In this document: positions 1-7,121 of the stretch, one piece after another
Numbering within the stretch: position 1 is the stretch's first letter
Layout of the letters: the number at the start of each line of letters is the position of its first letter
Origin: Thermoplasmata archaeon
GTDB lineage: Archaea; Thermoplasmatota; E2; UBA202; JdFR-43
Assembly: GCA_021157745.1 (NCBI GenBank)
Contig: JAGGWA010000043.1
Span: forward strand, 1-16,283
DNA: 16,283 nucleotides
Direction of reading: 5' to 3'
The notes under the pieces: generated by a model
The model's database searches: none
The model's input: the letters and a program-made list of their open reading frames with translations, nothing else
What the model was told of the DNA's origin: nothing
Translations under genes and position numbers: made by a program

Positions 1-1
1 A

Positions 2-133
2 AACGCATATCTTGCTTTATTCAATTTAATTCCTCTCGGCCCTTTAGACGGAAGAAAAGTTTTCTACTGGGATCCAAAAATATGGGGAGCTATGCTTGCT
101 CTCGCCTTCATAACATGGATGATTGTGGCATGA
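2..133 (+). CDS. Site-2-type (M50) membrane metalloprotease, C-terminal fragment
   Basis: The open frame enters from the left edge and gives 43 codons before TGA. The peptide contains FNLIPLGPLDGRKVF followed by a hydrophobic segment (WGAMLALAFITWMIVA) that ends the protein. The N-x-x-P-x-x-PLDG pattern is the conserved C-terminal motif of M50/site-2 protease family intramembrane metalloproteases, in which the Asp of LDG is a zinc ligand; the HExxH motif would lie outside the window. Archaeal members are small multi-pass membrane proteins whose substrates are mostly unknown. The end of the gene looks normal, unlike the broken genes that follow. The family call rests on one motif plus a membrane segment, so it is good but not certain. 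Confidence 0.72.
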   Translation, partial: NAYLALFNLIPLGPLDGRKVFYWDPKIWGAMLALAFITWMIVA

Positions 134-194
134 AGTGGAAAACAAATGCTTGGAGGGAGAAGGATTTAAGAGTGGCGATTAAGGAAAATACCTT

Positions 195-227
195 CGCTTA
201 TAAATGTAAAAAGAAGGGGATCGAAGC
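195..227 (+). promoter_or_regulatory. Probable TATA promoter for the small gene/cyclase unit
   Basis: CTTATAAAT at 197-205 resembles the archaeal TATA consensus. Its centre is about 26 nt upstream of the ATG at 228, the spacing expected for a leaderless transcript starting at or just before that ATG. Confidence 0.45.
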
Positions 228-391
228 ATGAAATATTGAAGGCAAAGTTTGATTATGCAATAGAGGAGTTATTGCTACTGGATGAAAACATAAGGAAAAA
301 TAGAGATCAATCAATAGCTATACGCTACTCTATGAGTTTATGGCATAATCTTTTTAATATCTATGAAGTTACATTTTACGCGGGGGAATAA
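228..391 (+). pseudogene. Small unknown gene, frame broken after three codons
   Basis: An ATG at 228 sits at leaderless distance from a TATA box but is followed by only two sense codons and TGA (237-239). From the TTG at 236 another frame stays open to TAA at 389-391, giving a 51-residue peptide with protein-like composition (for example KFDYAIEELLLLDENIRK and SLWHNLFNIYEV). One extra T at 236-237 would join ATG-AAA-TAT to this frame as MKYLKAKF. The alternatives are TTG initiation at 236 or a true one-base deletion. The stop lies 2 nt before the cyclase ATG at 394, so the two were probably co-transcribed. I do not recognise the family; it has no membrane segment or metal motif. Confidence 0.4.
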
Positions 392-393
392 AT

Positions 394-1343
394 ATGTCCG
401 ATAAAAAAAATGCGTTTTAGGATAGATTTCGTCCAAGAAATTATATCTGTTGATGAAGATAAAAGAACATTTACAGCTAGATTGGTCCCTGACCCCCGCA
501 GATATGAATGGAAAGAAATAAATGGCAAGCGATATTTATATGATAAATTAGATAAAGTCCTATTTCCAGAGAGAGTACTTTTTGATTTAGCGAAACAAAT
601 GGCTGGCCGACCAATCTATTTTCAGCCATCAGAGATTGATGATACTGAGCAATACATTAGAAGTAGAACCCCCAATAATTCAAGCCAGATTAGAAGGGAT
701 TGAGAAACCACCTACTTTCGAAGATAAGTCTGAAAGATTTCTAGAGTCATTGGCTCAGGATAAATTAGGGTTTGTTATTATGTGTGTAGATATTGTCGGT
801 TCAACGAAACTTTCAACAAATTTAGAATCTGAGAAATACGCTAGGTTAATATCAACTGTACTATATGAAATAAGTGAAATTGTTCCTAAATTTCATGGTC
901 ATGTCTTAAAATATACCGGAGATGGATTAATCGCATACTTTCCTGAGCCGAGCTTTATAACAAAAAATGACCTAGCTATTGATTGTGCTTTGACAATAAG
1001 GCGACTATTGTATAATGGTTTGAATCCTATTCTCAAAGAAAATGGTTATCCATGCATCGATATCAGAATAGGCCTAGATTCAGGAGAAGCTTACGTTGTA
1101 ACAATTGGTAGCCCCAAAACAAAGCAACACAAGGATATAATTGGGTCAGTTGTTAGTTTAGCTGCAAAAATCCAAGGTTTAGGAAAACCGGGCGATATTC
1201 TCCTAGGGGATACTACCGTGAGAAATTTGCATGTAATGTGGCGACAAGTTTGTGAAGAAATAGGGCTTGGAGAAAACTGGACGTATAAAGATGGGGAAGG
1301 AAAACCTTATAAGGTCCACAAAGTAAAGTTTGAAAAGTGGTAA
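394..1343 (+). pseudogene. Class III nucleotide cyclase (adenylate/guanylate cyclase-like), broken by two frame changes
   Basis: Three frames read as one protein: ATG at 394 (MSDKK), a segment from 410 to about 670, and a segment from about 672 to TAA at 1341-1343. The breaks fall in an A8 run (403-410) and a C5 run (669-673); removing one base from each rejoins them, the second giving SRTPIIQARL. The N-terminal ~95 residues are unrecognised. The C-terminal ~200 residues are a cyclase homology domain: CVDIVGST and KYTGDG carry the two metal-binding Asp, then IRIGLDSGEA and DIIGSVVSLAAKIQ. The usual transition-state Asn and Arg of VNxAAR are replaced by Ser and Lys. Features such as LNPILKENGYP and AAK resemble prokaryotic cyclases that include Pycsar PycC enzymes; that link is inference. 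A five-G stretch at 382-386 may serve as ribosome site. The catalytic half could still be made from ATG 636. Local sequence error is an alternative to true decay. Confidence 0.72.
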
Positions 1344-1410
1344 ATTAAAGAAATTGGGGATTTTCCCAAACTTTTATCTAACAAACAAGCAAAAGGAGGA
1401 TTGAGAGCAG

Positions 1411-1564
1411 ATGGAGACAAGAGATATGATTTTCGCATAACTGCAGGTGGCATGAGCGATATTTCGAAGCTGGGCTTAGGCCTACTGAGGTAACAAAAAC
1501 AGTGATGTTTGATGTTATCACGGATTAAAATAGGTGGGAATTGCTCATTCTTTTTCTATCTTGA
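1411..1564 (+). pseudogene. Unidentified gene remnant
   Basis: A strong ribosome site (AAAGGAGG, 1392-1399) stands 11 nt before ATG 1411, which reads METRDMIFA and stops at 1438. The frame one base over is open from 1430 and reads WHERYFEAGLRPTEV onward to TAA at 1526-1528. Removing one T from the TTTT run at 1430-1433 joins them as METRDMISHNC followed by the WHERYF segment. Beyond the TAA the frame continues as NRWELLILFLS to TGA at 1562. The composition looks protein-like and the ribosome site is convincing, but I do not recognise the family. No other gene is visible on either strand between 1344 and the GIY-YIG remnant ending at 1658. Confidence 0.35.
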
Positions 1565-1657
1565 TATCCATGCACATATCTATATCCAAAAATAAAGCAA
1601 AAGTATGCTAAACCTTTTCTTTACTCCACAATTAGATATTTGGATTAGAGCTAATGA

Positions 1658-2157
1658 TTACAAAATAATACTTTTCACAAATCTATCGGCTTCATAAGCA
1701 ACCTTTGATCTTCCAACACGTGCTATGCCTACTATGGCGAATAACTCTCTTGAAAGTGAAAGATTCAATGGTGGGCCTTCGTGATATTTATCACAGTATA
1801 ATTTTAGAGCTGCCCATTCTTGCCCCTTGCCTCTTCATGCGTTTTTAGTTTTTCCCATGTAATTTCATATTCTTCCAACTTTATCAGTTTGGAAATGCTG
1901 CAGAAGATTTTTGTTTTATAAATAGTATGATTCTTCCCATCATTAACAATTGCATTAATGAGCCGTTCTATTCTTTCTCTAATGTTTTTTGAGCTACCTA
2001 TGTATAATATCCCTTTGTTGTCTTGGCCACCTAGACGAGGAATATGAACAGGAGATCCATTTCTTGCCCATCTAACAAAATAAATACCCGGATCTTCTGG
2101 TATATTTCTGTTTTCCGAATCCGTAAGATCTTTTATTTTATACCAAGTAATAACCAT
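1658..2157 (-). pseudogene. GIY-YIG domain protein, broken by one frame change
   Basis: From ATG 2157 the frame runs to TAA at 1804-1806 (117 residues). The N-terminus carries the GIY-YIG nuclease signature: DPGIYFVRW, then GILYIGSSKNIRERI. The Tyr pair and the Arg of the nuclease helix are present. After EEARGKN the original protein continues in another frame: QEWAALKLYCDKYHEGPP, LSLSRELFAIVGIA and a C-terminus ending KSIIL at TAA 1658-1660. Adding one G to the GGGG run (forward CCCC, 1823-1826) restores a protein of about 166 residues. GIY-YIG domains occur in homing, repair and restriction nucleases; the role of this short single-domain form is unknown. It reads toward the plus-strand cyclase block and shares no operon with it. 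Confidence 0.68.
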
Positions 2158-2190
2158 ATCTTACCATTTCTCCCCAATATTTAAATTTTA
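2158..2190 (-). promoter_or_regulatory. TATA promoter of the GIY-YIG gene
   Basis: On the minus strand AAATTTAAATATT (2176-2188) is centred about 25 nt upstream of ATG 2157, implying a leaderless or near-leaderless transcript. The remaining bases up to the tRNA at 2381 show no convincing gene, only reading frames of about 25 codons or fewer. Confidence 0.45.
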
Positions 2191-2380
2191 ATGCAATATC
2201 TTAATTTCACTTTCATTCCATATAAACAGAAAATCATTCTTGCATTCCACTAAGATGGGATAAAATCTCGTTATCGCCCCATATAAGCTACAGAGAAGGA
2301 TAAATCAGAAGCAATAAGAATCCTGCAATTGATGATTCTCATCCTAAAAAATTAATAAATGCCAAAAATTGAGTTAGTTA

Positions 2381-2455
2381 TGGGCCCGCCGAGATTTGAA
2401 CTCGGGTCTATGACTCCCGAAGCCACAAGGATAGGCCAAGCTACCCCACGGGCCC
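2381..2455 (-). tRNA. tRNA-Pro (anticodon CGG)
   Basis: The minus strand folds into a full cloverleaf. The acceptor stem is GGGCCCG paired with CGGGCCC. The D-arm has GGGT/ATCC with an AGCTTGGCCT loop. The anticodon loop is TTCGGGA, with anticodon CGG at 2417-2419. The T-arm is CCGAG/CTCGG with loop TTCAAAT. The anticodon stem GTGGC/GTCAT has two G-U pairs. The discriminator base is A at 2381, CCA is not encoded, and there is no intron. It decodes CCG. A T-rich stretch follows the 3' end (TTTTTGG, then TTTTTTA on the minus strand), consistent with archaeal termination. tRNA 3' ends are common integration sites, which matters because the region just downstream is full of broken genes. Confidence 0.93.
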
Positions 2456-2477
2456 ACAAAAAATAGAATAGGAAGAG

Positions 2478-2491
2478 AAATTAATAAATTT
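2478..2491 (-). promoter_or_regulatory. TATA box of tRNA-Pro, overlapping the stop of the upstream gene
   Basis: Minus-strand AATTTATTAATTT is centred about 28 nt upstream of the tRNA 5' end. It overlaps the TAA stop codon (2481-2483) and last codons of the PKD-protein gene, so tRNA promoter and coding end share bases. Confidence 0.5.
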
Positions 2492-3677
2492 GTGCAGTCT
2501 CGACTTGCGCTCCACCTTTAAATAAACTGTATATTTTAACATCCATTTCGCTACTGCTGTTCAATCCTGCATCGTTGTAAGCAACGACTTTGAGTGTTCT
2601 TCTTCCTATGTCTCCTCCCCATCTCCATTCATATGGCGGGCTCGTAAGATTTGCTCTCTCCTCGTCGTTAACAAATATTTTCACATGTGATATTCCTGAT
2701 ATGTTGTCAGCTGCATCTATTTTGACATCTATTTTTCCTATTATTATTGTCATTCTAAGTGTTGGCATGATGTCTCTTCCAAATATGTACAGCCTTCTTT
2801 CCCTCGGTGTTAATATGCTGACAACCGGCTTCGTTTTATCAATTTTTATTGTAATATTCTTGATATTTTCTTTGTTTCCTGCTTTATCAATACTATAGTA
2901 TTCAATCAGGTGCTCTCCTTCTTTACTTAAAATGAAGGCCGTCGAGTATTCAGTCCAATTTCCTTTATCAATTCTGTAACAAGTTTCTTCTATCCCAGAT
3001 AAGTTATCGGTGGCTTCCATTCTTATTGTGACATTGCTAACATACCAGTCATTTTCTCCTTTGCTACCCGTTATGTTCAGCTTTGTTGATGGTGTATGTG
3101 TATCGACTGTGACCACGCATGTATCTTCGTCACTCGCTCCAAAATCATCTGTAACATTCAGAGTTACGGTATATGTTCCATCTTTGCTATATGTATGATG
3201 AACTATTTTTCCTTCTCCTGTTGTGTTATCTCCAAAATTCCATTTGTATGATGTGATGTTTCCATCTGGATCATAGCTGCCGGAGCCATCAAAAGTTACT
3301 TTTGTTTTATTGACCACCTGATTCGGCCCCGCATCGGCGACGGGCGGCTGATTTACCACTTGTATATCGTGGGTTGCTTCACCATAAACAATGCTTCCAC
3401 TGAAATTCCATTTTACAACGAGCTTTACAGTATATGTTCCAGGTCTTGCATATTGATGAAATGGATTTTTTTCAGTGGAACCATGACCATCTCCAAAATA
3501 CCATACCCTCTCTTCAATATTAGTTTGATTTGAAGAAGTGTCAGTAAAATGAATTATATCAGCAGTTGATGGATTAGAGGGTGTCCATGTAAAATCTGCA
3601 GTGGGGCCATTTGCATTCCCAAAGTTTATGAAAGGAACCAGTAGCATCAAACCAAATATTATGCTTAATTTTTTCAT
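2481..3677 (-). CDS. Secreted PKD/Ig-like surface protein
   Basis: The predicted protein has 398 residues. I chose ATG 3677 rather than the open frame up to 3767 because GAGGGAG (3683-3689) precedes it at SD distance and it starts a signal peptide, MKKLSIIFGLMLLVPFINFG. Two PKD domains follow: residues ~25-110 (VWYFGDG, PGTYTVKLVV) and ~113-192 (YKWNFGDN, DGTYTVTLNVTD). Then comes an Ig-like module (DWYVSNVTI to ITIKIDKTKP) and a C-terminal domain with LYIFGRDIMP, IIIGKIDVKI and PPYEWRWGG. Many N-x-S/T sequons suggest N-glycosylation. There is no C-terminal membrane anchor or sorting signal. The last two modules are paralogous to the end of the large protein at 8865-11006. A role as extracellular adhesion or surface protein is inferred from architecture. 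Confidence 0.85.
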   Translation of the reverse strand: MKKLSIIFGLMLLVPFINFGNANGPTADFTWTPSNPSTADIIHFTDTSSNQTNIEERVWYFGDGHGSTEKNPFHQYARPGTYTVKLVVKWNFSGSIVYGEATHDIQVVNQPPVADAGPNQVVNKTKVTFDGSGSYDPDGNITSYKWNFGDNTTGEGKIVHHTYSKDGTYTVTLNVTDDFGASDEDTCVVTVDTHTPSTKLNITGSKGENDWYVSNVTIRMEATDNLSGIEETCYRIDKGNWTEYSTAFILSKEGEHLIEYYSIDKAGNKENIKNITIKIDKTKPVVSILTPRERRLYIFGRDIMPTLRMTIIIGKIDVKIDAADNISGISHVKIFVNDEERANLTSPPYEWRWGGDIGRRTLKVVAYNDAGLNSSSEMDVKIYSLFKGGAQVETAQIY

Positions 3678-3720
3678 TTTTCTCCCTCTAAATGTTATAT
3701 TGTTATAGTTTTTAAGTATA
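3678..3720 (-). promoter_or_regulatory. Promoter and ribosome site of the PKD-protein gene
   Basis: On the minus strand ATACTTAAAAAC lies around 3708-3719, about 25 nt before a start point near 3688-3690. The short leader carries GAGGGAG (3683-3689) 5 nt before ATG 3677. Confidence 0.4.
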
Positions 3721-3765
3721 TCGCTGCATTTTCCCGCAAGTAAAATGGCATGACAGCATGCTAAC

Positions 3766-3795
3766 AAATTTTAAAAAGATTGGCAACATAGCAGT
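3766..3795 (+). promoter_or_regulatory. Leaderless promoter of the GCS2-type ligase gene
   Basis: AATTTTAAAAAG (3767-3778) is centred about 24 nt before ATG 3796, with no SD-like sequence between, so the transcript probably starts at the ATG. Confidence 0.5.
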
Positions 3796-5055
3796 ATGGA
3801 ATTTCGCAGCATTCAAGATTTAAAGGACTATATCAAAGAACTGGAGAAACACCGCCATCATCCTCAGGACTACATTTTTGGTATAGAGTTAGAAGGGGCT
3901 TTGATAGACAAGGAAGGAAAGCCATTGGATGCAAGCAAATTGATTTCTCGCTTAAATCAAATGCATCAGGATTTTGAGTTTGATAAGGAAGCTGGAAAGT
4001 GTCAGATTGAAATAAGAAGTTTTCCTCGTGAATACTCCTGCTACGCATTAAGAGAGATGGAAGAATATTTACATGATGCAATACACGATATAGTTGAGCT
4101 TGCAGAAAGAATACACAAAACGGAAGCAATATTTTTGCTCCTTGGCTCAAATCCTCATCCTTCTGTTTTAGCCGATGAATGGATTTCTGAGACAACAAGG
4201 GCTAAAAAAATGGCTGAATGGAGAAGCAATTTTCCTTCAATAAAGATTGGAAATCGTAGCATAGAGGCTCGCCACATTGCCATTGCCATACAATCCATAC
4301 ATGTTCATATACAGGGGAAAAACCCACAGGATGTTGTTGAGAAATACAACCGTCTTTTGTACATGGTGCCTGAGCAAATTGCAATATCTGCCAACAGTCC
4401 AATTATTGGAGGCGAATTACTTGACTACAGAGAGGCTCGCCTTTTATTGTATGAGCTCGCTGACGGCGGCAACGCAGGCTTCCCAAAATTAATTAAATAT
4501 CCGTCATCCATAATTGAATATGGAGAATATGTTGCTTCTTTTCCGCCCATAATGGCTTCATCACTCACTCAGATGGTTAAGGAAAGGCACGAAGATAACA
4601 GAATAAGGCTTGAAGTTCCATTTAGAGTGGAAAATAGAGTCTACCCAGCTCAATGCACAATAAAAGAAAATATGGCTCTCATCGAATACATAGTGGGGCG
4701 CCTCAAATATGCGCAGCGGTGGAGCCGCCAGGAGCTGCCTCCCATAAAGGAGATAGAAATAAATAGGATGGAAGCGATAAAAGAAGGGCTGCGAGGAGAT
4801 TTCATATGGAATGGTAAAAAAGTTTCTGTATCAAATTACATGATGGAGGGCATAGAGAAAGCTGAAAAGGGAATAAAAGCTCTCGATACAAATGCCAGAT
4901 ATTTGAATATATTGAGAAGGAGAGTCAAAAGAAAAAAGAGCTGCGCCGATACAATAAAAAGATGGTATGCCAGAAAGGATGATATGGAGGAAAAAATTGC
5001 ATATATTGTGAATAGAGTGTGGCAGCATACAAGCAGGAATAAACCCATCATTTAA
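3796..5055 (+). CDS. GCS2-family carboxylate-amine ligase (glutamate-cysteine ligase-like)
   Basis: The 419-residue protein matches the GCS2 family, ATP-dependent ligases that join a carboxylate (often gamma-glutamyl) to an amine. Visible motifs are FGIELEGAL (28-36), with acidic residues in the place of the metal-binding Glu of this fold, CQIEIRSFPRE (69-79), SIHVHIQG (167-174), SANSPIIGG (198-206) and NRMEAIKEGLRGDF (323-336). The C-terminal ~70 residues are basic and helical. Length is normal for the family, which includes gamma-glutamylcysteine synthetases and YbdK-type enzymes of unknown substrate, so the exact reaction is open. The gene has its own leaderless promoter. Its 3' end overlaps by 8 nt that of the convergent AstE/AspA-like hydrolase. 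The two could make and cleave the same amide, but nothing in sequence proves it. Confidence 0.85.
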   Translation: MEFRSIQDLKDYIKELEKHRHHPQDYIFGIELEGALIDKEGKPLDASKLISRLNQMHQDFEFDKEAGKCQIEIRSFPREYSCYALREMEEYLHDAIHDIVELAERIHKTEAIFLLLGSNPHPSVLADEWISETTRAKKMAEWRSNFPSIKIGNRSIEARHIAIAIQSIHVHIQGKNPQDVVEKYNRLLYMVPEQIAISANSPIIGGELLDYREARLLLYELADGGNAGFPKLIKYPSSIIEYGEYVASFPPIMASSLTQMVKERHEDNRIRLEVPFRVENRVYPAQCTIKENMALIEYIVGRLKYAQRWSRQELPPIKEIEINRMEAIKEGLRGDFIWNGKKVSVSNYMMEGIEKAEKGIKALDTNARYLNILRRRVKRKKSCADTIKRWYARKDDMEEKIAYIVNRVWQHTSRNKPII

Positions 5056-6064
5056 TGAATTTTTCCGCTTTTTCCAAAATCCTGTTTCTCCTTATTTTAA
5101 CCTTCTTTTTTATTTCAAGTATTTCAGCATTTTCAAATGAAAGCATCCATGCTATTGGATCCCCCTCTCTTACAGCAGATAGGGTACGTATGCCCATGAC
5201 AGTGCTGTTTTTCTCAGCTTTAACATACACCTTCTTTCCATTTATTTTCCTTATATATCCTATAACATCTCCCTTTTTAACAACGTCTCCCACTCTCGCC
5301 TTCGAATAAAACATTCCTCCCACGCTGGCACGTGTCTCTATATAGCCCTGAAGCAGAATCTGGCGAGCTGGCATCTCCGGCAAGCCAGAAAGCATTCCAA
5401 AATATTTCATGAAATTCTTCACTCCTTTTATCCCCTCATTTATGTAGAATTCATCGAGCCTGTCTGCCTCACCAATTTCAAAGCATACAACAGGTATGCC
5501 ACGCTTTCCAGCAGTAATGTTAAGCATTCCTTTCTCGCCCTCATGATAAAAAATTATATCTGTACCCAAAGCCTGATAATATTCAAGCTTCGGAGCATAA
5601 TCGCCCAGCGTTCTGGCTCTTCCATGAGGCAGCAACAAATGACCTTTCATTCCTGCATGTAAATCAATTCCAAAATCAGCTTTTTTTACAAATTCATTGA
5701 AAAAATGGTATGCAATCTTCTCTGTAACATTCCCATCTTTTTTCCCTGGGAACTTTCTATTCAAATCCCTTTTTTCGATTGCATCAAATCTATCCCTGCT
5801 GCGAAAAGCCAAAACGTTGACAACAGGAACAGCAACAATCGTGCCATTCATTTCCATAGGGTTGAGCTCTTCAAACAAACGCATGATGACTTCTACTCCA
5901 TTCAACTCGTCTCCGTGCAGGGCGGCGTTGAGCAGCAGGATGGGCCTGCGGCGGCGCCCCCGCATGACAAAATATGGTATCTCCACCTTGCTCCCGTCTT
6001 CGAGCTCTGCAACCTTTATTTTTCCCCTATATTTTTTCCCTTGCTCGATGTCAAGCTTTATCAT
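5048..6064 (-). CDS. AstE/AspA-like (succinylglutamate desuccinylase/aspartoacylase, M14-type) zinc hydrolase
   Basis: The 338-residue protein carries AALHGDELNGVEV (48-60), giving zinc ligands H50 and E53, then DLNRKFPG (100-107), DLHAG (134-138) with the third ligand H136, and CFEIGE (194-199) holding the likely catalytic Glu. Residues ~240-310 form a small beta-rich C-terminal domain (GGMFYSKARVGDVVKKGDVIG) common to this family. These enzymes remove acyl or amino-acyl groups from small amides; the substrate here is unknown. ATG 6064 was chosen because the minus-strand TATA element at 6084-6094 lies about 25 nt upstream. Its 3' end overlaps the convergent GCS2-type ligase by 8 nt and its 5' end diverges from purM. 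A degradation or recycling role beside the ligase is inference. Confidence 0.87.
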   Translation of the reverse strand: MIKLDIEQGKKYRGKIKVAELEDGSKVEIPYFVMRGRRRRPILLLNAALHGDELNGVEVIMRLFEELNPMEMNGTIVAVPVVNVLAFRSRDRFDAIEKRDLNRKFPGKKDGNVTEKIAYHFFNEFVKKADFGIDLHAGMKGHLLLPHGRARTLGDYAPKLEYYQALGTDIIFYHEGEKGMLNITAGKRGIPVVCFEIGEADRLDEFYINEGIKGVKNFMKYFGMLSGLPEMPARQILLQGYIETRASVGGMFYSKARVGDVVKKGDVIGYIRKINGKKVYVKAEKNSTVMGIRTLSAVREGDPIAWMLSFENAEILEIKKKVKIRRNRILEKAEKFIK

Positions 6065-6131
6065 TCAATGGGTATAAGCGTTGCATATATTTTTTTATCG
6101 ATTTACTTATAAAACATGCTGCAATAATATC
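6065..6131. promoter_or_regulatory. Divergent leaderless promoters of the AstE-like gene and purM
   Basis: Only 67 nt separate the two start codons. On the minus strand AAAATATATG (6084-6093) is about 25 nt from ATG 6064. On the plus strand CTTATAAAAC (6106-6115) is about 22 nt from ATG 6132. Neither gene has an SD-like sequence, so both transcripts are probably leaderless. Confidence 0.6.
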
Positions 6132-7088
6132 ATGGAATTTACCTATGCAAAGGCAGGCGTGGATATCGAAAAGGAGAATGAGGTTATAGAAGCCATAACA
6201 GGAGTTATTGGAAAAAAGAATAGCGTTGAATACAATGGAATAAGAATAGCAATGTCAACAGATGGAGTTGGAAGTAAAATAATAGTGGCAAATGAAATGA
6301 AAAAATGGGACACAATAGGCATAGACTGCATTGCAATGAATGTGAATGATCTGCTCTGTGTTGGCGCTAAACCGATTGCTTTCGTTGACTATCTTGCGAT
6401 GGAAAAAATGGATGCAATGGTTGCAAAGGAAATAGCCAAAGGATTGGAAAAAGGGGCGGAAGAGGCTGGCATTTCAATAATTGGAGGTGAAACTGCAACG
6501 CTTCCAGAAATAATAAAAGGTTTTGATCTGGCTGGGACAGCAGTTGGGATTATTGAAAAGGAATTGCCCAAAAATGTAAAAGAAGGAGATGTTATAGTCG
6601 GCTTAAAAAGCAATGGATTGCATTCAAATGGCTTCACTCTTGCAAGAAAAGTTTTCAAAGAAAATGGCTACTCTTTTCATGATGAAATTGATGAAATCGG
6701 CGTCATAGGATATGAATTGCTCAAGCCTACAAGAATATATGTGAAGGAAATAGAAGAACTATGGAATGAGGTGGAGATAAAAGGAATTGCACACAGAACA
6801 GGAAGCGGATTGTATAAGCTGAGAAGAATGATTGGAGATTTTAGATTCATAATCGACGAGCCTTTTGAACCGCAACCCATATTTAGAGTAATACAAAAGC
6901 TCGGAAATGTGAGCGAGTATGAAATGTACAAAACATTTAATATGGGAATGGGAATGGCAATCGTTGTTTCAAAAGAAGAAAGCGAGCAGGCAATTCAAAT
7001 TTTGAATAGAAGCATAGAAGCAAAAGCTGTTGGAAAAATAGGAGAAGGTAAAGGAATAGAGGTTCCAAAGCTTGGAATAAAATATTAA
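6132..7088 (+). CDS. purM: Phosphoribosylformylglycinamidine cyclo-ligase (AIR synthase)
   Basis: PurM converts FGAM to aminoimidazole ribonucleotide with ATP in de novo purine synthesis, in the cytoplasm as a dimer. The 318-residue protein shows MSTDGVGSK (41-49), NVNDLLCVGAKPIAFVDYLA, GGETATLPE, GLHSNGFTL and AHRTGSGL, then the C-terminal AIRS_C domain with TFNMGMGMAIVV. It is slightly shorter than bacterial PurM (about 345), as usual in archaea. ATG 6132 was chosen over an upstream ATG at 6081 because the TATA element at 6106-6115 lies between them and the family's N-terminus begins MEFTYAKAGVD. No other purine gene is in the window, so it appears monocistronic. A near-palindrome and a T5 stretch after the gene (7132-7146) may also help terminate it. 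Confidence 0.95.
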   Translation: MEFTYAKAGVDIEKENEVIEAITGVIGKKNSVEYNGIRIAMSTDGVGSKIIVANEMKKWDTIGIDCIAMNVNDLLCVGAKPIAFVDYLAMEKMDAMVAKEIAKGLEKGAEEAGISIIGGETATLPEIIKGFDLAGTAVGIIEKELPKNVKEGDVIVGLKSNGLHSNGFTLARKVFKENGYSFHDEIDEIGVIGYELLKPTRIYVKEIEELWNEVEIKGIAHRTGSGLYKLRRMIGDFRFIIDEPFEPQPIFRVIQKLGNVSEYEMYKTFNMGMGMAIVVSKEESEQAIQILNRSIEAKAVGKIGEGKGIEVPKLGIKY

Positions 7089-7121
7089 TGCAATGGTTAT
7101 CTGGCAAAAGAATATGAAAAA

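Noticed and set aside
394..1343. Programmed frameshifting in the cyclase
   Set aside because: Two shifts in one gene plus similar one-base breaks in three neighbours make decay or sequence error more likely than a programmed event.
2190..2380. Very short reading frames between the GIY-YIG gene and tRNA-Pro
   Set aside because: None exceeds about 25 codons, none has a ribosome site or recognisable motif, and no RNA structure stood out.
1..2380. Attachment-site repeat matching the tRNA-Pro 3' end
   Set aside because: No second copy of the tRNA 3' segment was found by eye in the window; a copy beyond the left edge cannot be excluded.
3678..3767. Upstream extension of the PKD protein to 3767
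   Set aside because: It precedes the signal peptide and the SD sequence, and crosses the promoter.
6081..6131. ATG 6081 as start of purM
   Set aside because: It lies upstream of the probable TATA box, and the added residues are unlike the PurM N-terminus.
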